This document shows positions 1 through 4,699 of a stretch of 5,995 bases of DNA, piece by piece (positions within the stretch are counted from its first letter, which is position 1; every line of letters begins with the position of its first letter). A program made the position numbers and the translations under genes. Source of the stretch: Lachnospiraceae bacterium UBA3845 (GTDB lineage: Bacteria; Bacillota; Clostridia; Lachnospirales; Lachnospiraceae); assembly GCA_002392705.1 (NCBI GenBank), contig DGHP01000004.1:1-5995 (forward strand), in the 5' to 3' direction. The notes under the pieces were generated by a model, which did not search any database, was not told the DNA's origin, and worked only from the letters and a program-made list of their open reading frames with translations.

Positions 1-1
1 C

Positions 2-640
2 ACCTGCCTCAACCCCCTGCACACGGCGCTGGCGGTCTACGGATGCCTGCTGGGCTATACCAAGCTGAGCGATGAGATGAAGGACAGCGAACTGAGGGAT
101 CTGATCATGGGCGCAGGCTACAGAGAAGGCCTTCCGGTTGTTATCGATCCCGGCATCCTGGTGCCGAAGGAGTTCATCGATACGGTCGTGAACATCCGTA
201 TCCCGAATCCCTTTATGCCTGATACGCCGCAGAGAATTGCCTGCGATACCTCCCAGAAGCTTCCGATCCGCTTCGGCGAGACGATCAAGGCTTACATAAA
301 GGCGGATGACAAGGACGTCATGGACCTGAAGCTGATCCCGCTGGTTTATGCAGGATGGCTGCGTTATCTGATGGGCGTCGACGATGAGGGTGAGCGCTTC
401 GAACTCAGCCCGGATCCGCTGCTGGATCAGGTCTGCCCCTATGTGGCATCCTTCAGGCTCGGAGAGCCCGTCACAAAGGAAGAAGCAGAAGAAAAGCTCA
501 GAGAACTTCTGGAGGATGACAGGATCTTCGGCGTGAACCTGTTTGAAGCGGGTCTTGCTGACAGAGTGCTCGGATATTTCCTGGAACTGATTGCAGGAAA
601 AGGCGCGGTCAGGGCTACCCTTAAGAAATACGTGCACTGA
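2..640 (+). CDS. Mannitol dehydrogenase-family NAD oxidoreductase (D-mannonate/fructuronate reductase type), C-terminal fragment
   Basis: The reading frame is already open at the left edge and runs 212 residues to a TGA; the N-terminal Rossmann domain (roughly 300 residues in this family) lies outside the window. The fragment begins with TCLNPLH, which matches the end of the family's catalytic K-x4-N-x2-H motif: Asn is fragment residue 4 and His residue 7, and the lysine would fall just before the window. Further on, NPFMPDTPQRIACDTSQKLP followed by IRFGETIK is the typical C-terminal domain signature of long-chain polyol / hexuronate dehydrogenases. Family members interconvert a keto sugar or keto acid and the alcohol with NAD(H) in the cytoplasm; examples are mannitol 2-dehydrogenase, UxuB (fructuronate/mannonate) and UxaB (tagaturonate/altronate). 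The neighbouring TRAP transporter and zinc dehydrogenase favour a sugar-acid substrate over mannitol, but this is inference. An internal ATG at 77 is not the start, because homology extends upstream of it. Family assignment is firm; substrate is open. Confidence 0.9.
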   Translation, partial: TCLNPLHTALAVYGCLLGYTKLSDEMKDSELRDLIMGAGYREGLPVVIDPGILVPKEFIDTVVNIRIPNPFMPDTPQRIACDTSQKLPIRFGETIKAYIKADDKDVMDLKLIPLVYAGWLRYLMGVDDEGERFELSPDPLLDQVCPYVASFRLGEPVTKEEAEEKLRELLEDDRIFGVNLFEAGLADRVLGYFLELIAGKGAVRATLKKYVH

Positions 641-741
641 TATCTGACGGCTTTGTCCGGAGCAGGGAAAGCGGCTGCAGGACAAAACCTGCAGGATCTG
701 ATCTGTCAGATACCCGGACAGAGTCTTAATGGAGCGACCAG
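641..741 (+). other. Structured intergenic gap without U-tract terminator
   Basis: This 101-base gap separates the reductase from the NERD-like gene. A perfect 7-bp hairpin lies at 675-681/688-694 (CTGCAGG / CCTGCAG, loop ACAAAA). An outer inverted repeat pairs 641-650 with 703-712 (10 bp, one G-U). The segment 654-660 (TGTCCGG) is complementary to 714-720 (CCGGACA), and 652-658 is also complementary to 680-686. No T-run follows any stem, so this does not look like a classical terminator and the two flanking genes could be co-transcribed. A GGAG at 731-734, seven bases before the ATG at 742, serves as the ribosome site of the next gene. Confidence 0.5.
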
Positions 742-1464
742 ATGAACATTACTTTTCAGACGATCCTGCCATTTATCCTGGCGATTCTGCTGATCTTCAT
801 CATTCCGATGCTGGCTGCCAGGAACGGGATGAGCTACGGGGAGTTCGTGAAGTCCATCTTTACCGGCTTTGCAAAGAGGGAATACGGCCCGGGCGACAGA
901 ACGAAGCAGATCCGGGAGCCGGTCCTGAGCAACGGGCGGAAGAATGAACTGACCCAGCTGGTTTCCACTCTCCTGATCTTCGTCAGGAGGAATAAGATCA
1001 GCATGGTCTATCCGGGGACAGTAGTGAAGGGGCAGGAACAGTCCACGATCCTGTGCTTTGTCGTGACAGGCGCCTGTGTATACGGGATCAACTGTTTCGG
1101 CTATTCCGGCAGTATCCGGGAACTTTCCGGGAAGTTCTGGAAGCAGCATATGAACGGGCAGGACAATCAGATAGAAAACCCCAGGGAGCTGAGCCGCAGG
1201 CAGTACAGACTTGTGCGGGAAGCGATGGACAGGGCAGGGATGAAAGATGTTCCTCTTGAGGTGGAAAGCGTATTCACGAACCGTGATGTCACCCTCCTGC
1301 TTCAGAACGAAGAAGGCGTCTATGATACAAAAGGGCTGATCCGGATGCTTGGCGAAAAGCTTGCAGCGGAAACGGCGGTCTTCGATCCCCAGGAGACGGC
1401 TCTGGCTCTGAAGAAACTGACAGTAGTGGTGAAGAAAGGCGGGCGCGGGAAGCGCCCCGCCTGA
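742..1464 (+). CDS. Membrane-anchored protein with diverged NERD-like domain, catalytic residues apparently lost
   Basis: This is a 240-residue protein. Residues 7-25 form one strongly hydrophobic segment (TILPFILAILLIFIIPMLA), a membrane anchor or uncleaved signal. The soluble part resembles a NERD (nuclease-related) domain: G65 and E69 sit where the family has its G-x3-E opening. ILCFVVTGAC (103-112) followed by VYGINCFGYSG (113-123) lines up with the family core, remembered as IDHIVV..G followed by VFVIE-x-KNYSG. W133, NP (146-147) and Q154 sit in the expected order after it. In that alignment the family Asp, Glu and Lys are replaced by L104, N117 and F119, so nuclease activity seems unlikely. 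The role is unknown. The tail (KKGGRGKRPA) is basic. Start choice: GGAG at 731-734, seven bases upstream. Twelve of 21 glycine codons are GGG, unlike dctP next door, which uses none. The NERD relationship is my by-eye alignment; a plain hypothetical membrane protein is the alternative. Confidence 0.8.
   Translation: MNITFQTILPFILAILLIFIIPMLAARNGMSYGEFVKSIFTGFAKREYGPGDRTKQIREPVLSNGRKNELTQLVSTLLIFVRRNKISMVYPGTVVKGQEQSTILCFVVTGACVYGINCFGYSGSIRELSGKFWKQHMNGQDNQIENPRELSRRQYRLVREAMDRAGMKDVPLEVESVFTNRDVTLLLQNEEGVYDTKGLIRMLGEKLAAETAVFDPQETALALKKLTVVVKKGGRGKRPA
1438..1461 (+). other. GC-rich stem-loop at the 3' end of the NERD-like gene
   Basis: Bases 1441-1446 (GGGCGC) pair with 1452-1457 (GCGCCC) around a GGGAA loop. 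Three further pairs (1438-1440 with 1459-1461) extend the stem if C1458 is bulged. It lies inside the last codons of the gene and ends just before the TGA. No T-run follows, so it is more plausibly a 3'-end stabiliser or a by-product of the Gly/Arg-rich tail than a terminator. Confidence 0.4.
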
Positions 1465-1471
1465 CAGGGAA

Positions 1472-1487
1472 CCGGTATGAGTACCGG
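1472..1487 (+). other. Small stem-loop in the dctP upstream region
   Basis: CCGGTA (1472-1477) and TACCGG (1482-1487) form a perfect 6-bp stem with a TGAG tetraloop, eight bases after the stop of the NERD-like gene. It is the second of several consecutive stem-loops before dctP. No T-run follows it. Confidence 0.4.
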
Positions 1488-1508
1488 CCCCGGCAGACAA
1501 AGGTAACC

Positions 1509-1528
1509 TGCATGTCGGAGAACATGCA
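1509..1528. promoter_or_regulatory. Perfect inverted repeat, possible operator upstream of the TRAP genes
   Basis: TGCATGT (1509-1515) and ACATGCA (1522-1528) are perfect inverted arms separated by six bases, a size and symmetry typical of a dimeric regulator site. Another TGCATG occurs at 1553-1558. A CATAAT (1527-1532) that could serve as a -10 box overlaps the right arm; a regulator bound here would then cover the promoter. No good -35 box is seen at the matching distance (TAACCT at 1504-1509). An RNA hairpin is the alternative reading. The regulator is unknown. Confidence 0.35.
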
Positions 1529-1536
1529 TAATAGCC

Positions 1537-1572
1537 GCGGTTTACATCCTGGTGCATGGAAGTGTGAACCGC
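1537..1572 (+). other. Long stem-loop in the dctP leader
   Basis: GCGGTTTACA (1537-1546) pairs with TGTGAACCGC (1563-1572), giving ten pairs including one T-G wobble. Inside it, TCC (1547-1549) can pair with GGA (1558-1560) across a two-base bulge. It lies directly upstream of the ribosome-site hairpin of dctP. I do not recognise a known riboswitch class here. Confidence 0.5.
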
Positions 1573-1577
1573 AGCAG

Positions 1578-1609
1578 ATAATTATATCTTTAAGGAGGAT
1601 ATAAGTTAT
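1578..1609 (+). promoter_or_regulatory. dctP ribosome site enclosed in an AU-rich stem-loop
   Basis: The AGGAGG at 1593-1598 is a near-ideal Shine-Dalgarno sequence, nine bases before the ATG at 1608, and it fixes the dctP start. It lies inside an inverted repeat: 1582-1590 pairs with 1596-1604 (nine pairs, one wobble) around a TAAGG loop. With G1605 bulged, ATAA (1578-1581) also pairs with TTAT (1606-1609), which covers the first two bases of the start codon. The stem is almost all A-U, so it should be only marginally stable. This could damp translation or respond to temperature or a bound factor, which is inference from the pairing alone. Confidence 0.55.
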
Positions 1610-2588
1610 GAAGAAGTTTACGGCAGCTATCATCACCGCAGCGGTTGCGGCAGCACTTGCAGTTCCGGCCATGGCGGCGGACTACACCATCACTCTGGGA
1701 CACATCCAGTCCGAGGACGACTCCTGGCATCAGGCAGCTCTTGCATTTGAAGAGTATGTTGAGGAGAAATCCGAAGGCGCGATCGAAGTAGAAGTATATC
1801 CGAACTCCCAGCTCGGCTCCGAGATCGATATGCTCACCTCCATTCTTCAGCAGTCCGGATGTGACATCACCTATACCGGTGAGTCCATGCAGACCTATCA
1901 GCCGGATCTGGGTATGCTCGGCATGCCCTACCTGATCCAGTCTGACGAGCAGATGGAAGCGGTTCTGGAAGGCGAAGTCGGCGATCAGTTTGAACAGCTG
2001 ATGGAAGACTGCGGCATGAAAGTTCTCGGTTACTTCACCCGCGGCCCGAGATATATCACCTCCAACAAGAAGATTGAAAGCCTTGCGGATATGAAGAACC
2101 TTCTGATCCGTACCCCGCAGTCCCCGATGACAGTCGCCGCTTTCGAAGCTACCGGCGCAAAGCCGACTCCGATGGCACTGAATGAAGTCTTCACATCCCT
2201 GCAGCAGGGCACCATCGAAGCACAGGAAAACCCGATGGCATTCATCGAGAGCCAGTCCTTCTATGAAGTACAGAAGTATCTCATCAAGACCGCTCACCTT
2301 CGTTCCTGGGTTTACATCGCGATGGGCAAGGCTCAGTTCGACGCGCTTCCGGAAGATCTGCAGCAGGTCGTTCTTGACGGCGGAAAGCATGCGCAGGAAG
2401 TTGAGCATGAGCTCTTCCTTGAGAACGAGGAAAAGTTCACAGAGCTGCTTCAGGAGCAGGGCATGGAGTTCGTTGATGTTGATGTTGATGAGTTTGCTGA
2501 AGCCATGGTCGGCGGCGTTCTTCCGACTCTGACCGAGAGCCAGAAGGCGATCTACGATGAGATCGCAGCTCTGAAGACAGAAGAGTAA
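1608..2588 (+). CDS. dctP: TRAP transporter substrate-binding protein, DctP type
   Basis: The 326-residue length is normal for the family. The protein captures an organic anion, often a sugar acid or dicarboxylate, outside the membrane and delivers it to the DctQ/DctM permease encoded downstream. Visible marks: a signal peptide (MKK, hydrophobic stretch about 5-21, probable signal peptidase I site AMA before A24); YPNSQLG (64-70), a classic DctP motif; LIRTP (166-170), whose R168 is the position that normally salt-bridges the substrate carboxylate; and AQENP (205-209), matching the family GQENP. There is no cysteine before C85, hence no lipobox, which is unusual if the host is Gram-positive. 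Cysteines are only C85 and C135. None of its 20 glycine codons is GGG, suggesting codon selection for high expression. The start is fixed by AGGAGG at 1593-1598. Family is certain; the ligand cannot be read from sequence, though context suggests a hexonate or uronate. Confidence 0.96.
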   Translation: MKKFTAAIITAAVAAALAVPAMAADYTITLGHIQSEDDSWHQAALAFEEYVEEKSEGAIEVEVYPNSQLGSEIDMLTSILQQSGCDITYTGESMQTYQPDLGMLGMPYLIQSDEQMEAVLEGEVGDQFEQLMEDCGMKVLGYFTRGPRYITSNKKIESLADMKNLLIRTPQSPMTVAAFEATGAKPTPMALNEVFTSLQQGTIEAQENPMAFIESQSFYEVQKYLIKTAHLRSWVYIAMGKAQFDALPEDLQQVVLDGGKHAQEVEHELFLENEEKFTELLQEQGMEFVDVDVDEFAEAMVGGVLPTLTESQKAIYDEIAALKTEE

Positions 2589-2604
2589 TATCAGCTGAAA
2601 GATC

Positions 2605-2629
2605 TGCCTGACAGATCTGCTGTCAGGCA
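2605..2629 (+). other. First intercistronic hairpin, dctP-dctQ gap
   Basis: TGCCTGACA (2605-2613) and TGTCAGGCA (2621-2629) form a perfect 9-bp stem with a 7-base loop, 16 bases after the dctP stop. No T-run follows, so full termination is not expected. It probably protects the 3' end of a dctP-only message or attenuates read-through. Confidence 0.65.
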
Positions 2630-2630
2630 A

Positions 2631-2654
2631 GCCGGCGGTCTCAGGGCCGCCGGC
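2631..2654 (+). other. Second intercistronic hairpin, very GC-rich, dctP-dctQ gap
   Basis: 2631-2640 (GCCGGCGGTC) pairs with 2645-2654 (GGCCGCCGGC), ten pairs including one wobble, around a TCAG tetraloop. It follows the first hairpin after a single base. The downstream bases (AATATGTTTGC) contain only a short T-run, so it is at best a leaky terminator. Two stable hairpins right after a binding-protein gene fit the usual excess of binding protein over permease. Confidence 0.65.
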
Positions 2655-2769
2655 AATATGTTTGCATTCGTATGGTCTGAGTATTTTCTCCATGGTTTTG
2701 CTCCGGAAGGGACAAAAGAGGGGAAGGCCCGCAAGATCGTACCGCAATGTTATGAAGGAGATAACAGAG

Positions 2770-3321
2770 ATGAAAGCTTTCAAAAAGTTTGTTGCTGTCT
2801 ACAGAGAGATCCTCAGCGTGATCGGCAGCTGCTTCTTTCTTACTTTCTGCGCCTGTGTTCTGATCCAGATTATCTCCAGAAACTTCCTGCCTTCCGCTCC
2901 GTCCTGGACAGAGGAACTGGCAAGATATACATTCATCTACATGGTTGCTTTCGGAAGCGGCGTTGCCATTCTCAAAGATGAATTTGTATTCGTTGAGTTT
3001 CTGAATGATACCCTGGAGGCAAAGGGATTCCATTCTGTGAACAAGGTCATCCGGCTTCTGGTGACAGTTGTGATGCTTGCGCTGAGCGTCTATATTCTGA
3101 TCTTTGCTGTTCCGGGATTTGCCTTCCTGAAATTCCAGATGGTTTCCACAGCCATGCAGGTTCCGATGCAGTATATCTATTTTTCCCAGGTTCTGATGTT
3201 CGGTTTTCTTTCTCTCAGCTGCATTTTCCGCATCATTCTTATGATTGCGGACTGGAATAAAAGCCCCATGACCGAGGAAGAAAAACTGCAGGCTATGAAA
3301 GAAGAGGAGGGGATCGCGTAA
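2770..3321 (+). CDS. dctQ: TRAP transporter small membrane subunit, DctQ type
   Basis: I place the start at ATG 2770 (183 residues), because AAGGAG (2755-2760) sits nine bases before it and the protein then begins MKAFKKF, as DctQ proteins do. The longer frame from 2662 would add 36 residues without a clear ribosome site or family resemblance. Four membrane segments are visible at about 15-36, 52-68, 95-115 and 138-160, the normal DctQ topology. The conserved loop SWTEELARY (45-53) before the second segment is the family signature. The C-terminal tail (DWNKSP followed by a Glu/Lys-rich stretch) is cytoplasmic-like. DctQ is an essential partner of DctM and helps dock the loaded binding protein. 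Its stop TAA shares one base with the dctM ATG, indicating translational coupling and a 1:1 subunit ratio. The two subunits are separate here, not fused. Confidence 0.95.
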   Translation: MKAFKKFVAVYREILSVIGSCFFLTFCACVLIQIISRNFLPSAPSWTEELARYTFIYMVAFGSGVAILKDEFVFVEFLNDTLEAKGFHSVNKVIRLLVTVVMLALSVYILIFAVPGFAFLKFQMVSTAMQVPMQYIYFSQVLMFGFLSLSCIFRIILMIADWNKSPMTEEEKLQAMKEEEGIA

Positions 3322-4631
3322 TGGTAGCTGCATTATTTATCACATTTGTCGTCTGCCTGTTCGTAGGAATCCCGGTTGCTTTCAGCCTCGGAGTCGCCTC
3401 ACTGGTCTATTTCCTCGGAACCGGCATGCCGATTATCCAGTTTGCACAGCGTTTCTTCGCCGGTATGGATTCCTTTACCCTGCTCTGCATCCCGGGCTTT
3501 ACTTTTGCGGGAAACCTGATGAACCAGGGCGGTATCTCGGATAAGCTCCTCGGCTTCGCGGACGCGATCGTCGGTCATCTGAGCGGCGGCCTTGCCTACG
3601 CGAACGTTCTCGCCTCCATGGTATTTGCCGGAATCTCCGGAACCGCGCTCGCGGATACGGTTTCCCTGGGCGGCATTGAAATCCCGATGATGGCAAAACA
3701 GGGGTATGACGTCCCCTTCTCCGTTGCGGTAACAGCGGCCAGCTCCTGTATGGGCCCGATTATCCCGCCTTCCGTACCGATGATCATCGCGGCAACGATG
3801 ACAGGCCTGTCCGTATCCAAGATGTTCATGGCCGGTATCGTTCCCGGCATCCTCATGGGCGCCGGCATGTGCTTTGTCTGCTGGTATGAGTCAAAGAAAC
3901 ATAATTATCCGAAACGGGACCGGATGAGCAGCTTCAAGGAAATTGTGCATGAAGGCAGGGAAGCCATCTGGGCCATCATCATGGTAGCGATCATTCTGTT
4001 CGGTATCATGGGCGGTGTTATGACGCCTACTGAAGCGTCCATCGTCTGCATTGCCTACGGAACAATCGTATCTTTTGTGGTTTACCGGAAGCTGAATCTC
4101 AAGTCCTTCTACGGGTGCCTGAAGACTACGCTTTCCTCCTCGGCCGCCATTATGGCGCTGGTTGCCTTTGCGAATGTCTTCGCCTATATCCTTACCAAGG
4201 AACGGATTCCGAATATGATCGCGGACGCGATGCTCGGCCTTACCTCCAATAAGTACATCATCCTGCTGCTGATCAATCTTTTCCTGATCTTTGTCGGTAT
4301 GTTCATGGAGACCATCGCCGCCATCCTGATCCTCTTCCCGGTTCTGCTGCAGCTGGCTACGGCTGTAGGAGTTGATCCGGTTCAGTTCGGCATCATCGTC
4401 GTCATGAACCTGGTGCTTGGACTGTGCACGCCGCCGGTCGGTGTCTGCCTGTTCGCGGCCACTTCCATCGGCGACAAGACATCAAAGGATCTGGGCGGAC
4501 CCGGAAACAAGCTGTCGGAGAACGTGGTAGCGCTGATTCCCTTTATGATTTCCAACTTTACCGTGCTGGCACTGACAACCTATGTTCCGGCGATCTCCGT
4601 CGGCGTAGCGAATCTGATCACAGGACGCTGA
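3321..4631 (+). CDS. dctM: TRAP transporter large membrane subunit, DctM type
   Basis: This 436-residue, highly hydrophobic protein with about a dozen membrane segments is the cation-coupled (usually Na+) transport channel of the TRAP system. Family landmarks appear in order: FAGNLMNQGGISDKL (62-76); SGGLAYANV (88-96); MVFAGISGTALADT (100-113); IPMM (121-124); SSCMGPIIPPSVPMII (141-156); MAGIVPGILMG (170-180); GIMGGVMTPTEAS (228-240), a hallmark; and LGLCTPPVGVCLF (366-378), with family-typical PFMI and YVPAIS near the C-terminus. Between ATSI (380-383) and the last helix the stretch GDKTSKDLGGPGNKLSEN looks about ten residues longer than the usual connector. The ATG overlaps the dctQ stop (TAATG), with a GGAGGGG about nine bases upstream inside dctQ. 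Confidence 0.97.
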   Translation: MVAALFITFVVCLFVGIPVAFSLGVASLVYFLGTGMPIIQFAQRFFAGMDSFTLLCIPGFTFAGNLMNQGGISDKLLGFADAIVGHLSGGLAYANVLASMVFAGISGTALADTVSLGGIEIPMMAKQGYDVPFSVAVTAASSCMGPIIPPSVPMIIAATMTGLSVSKMFMAGIVPGILMGAGMCFVCWYESKKHNYPKRDRMSSFKEIVHEGREAIWAIIMVAIILFGIMGGVMTPTEASIVCIAYGTIVSFVVYRKLNLKSFYGCLKTTLSSSAAIMALVAFANVFAYILTKERIPNMIADAMLGLTSNKYIILLLINLFLIFVGMFMETIAAILILFPVLLQLATAVGVDPVQFGIIVVMNLVLGLCTPPVGVCLFAATSIGDKTSKDLGGPGNKLSENVVALIPFMISNFTVLALTTYVPAISVGVANLITGR

Positions 4632-4652
4632 CAACAGCGGAATAATTCTACC

Positions 4653-4678
4653 GGGGCAGCTCCTGAAAGGAGAACCCC
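4653..4678 (+). other. Small stem-loop carrying a decoy Shine-Dalgarno, dctM-dehydrogenase gap
   Basis: CTCCT (4660-4664) pairs with AGGAG (4668-4672) around a GAA loop, and GGGG (4653-4656) pairs with CCCC (4675-4678) outside a small internal loop. The true ribosome site of the next gene, AGGAG at 4687-4691, is identical to the paired AGGAG, so CTCCT could pair with either copy. That would allow a simple on/off choice for translation of the dehydrogenase, but it may be chance. Confidence 0.4.
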
Positions 4679-4699
4679 TGACTGACAGGAGAGACATAT

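Noticed and set aside
77..640. Independent gene starting at the ATG at 77
   Set aside because: Family homology, including the catalytic Asn and His, continues upstream in the same frame to the window edge, so this is an internal methionine.
706..1557. Opposite-strand open frame of 283 codons over the NERD-like gene
   Set aside because: The composition (many His, Pro, Cys, Arg) looks like a complement-strand shadow; the + strand frame has a proper ribosome site and membrane anchor.
1438..1577. Known riboswitch in the dctP leader
   Set aside because: I could not match glycine, cyclic-di-GMP, SAM, fluoride or preQ1 core motifs to this sequence.
2605..2661. Rho-independent terminator after dctP
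   Set aside because: The two hairpins are strong, but no T-tract follows, and dctQ/dctM must be expressed with dctP.
2662..2769. Upstream extension of dctQ starting at ATG 2662
   Set aside because: There is no good ribosome site, the extra 36 residues do not look like DctQ, and AAGGAG is correctly placed for the ATG at 2770.
1590..2783. Long opposite-strand open frame (397 codons) covering dctP
   Set aside because: It lies almost wholly antisense to an unmistakable dctP, has no family resemblance, and is explained by the biased codon use of dctP.
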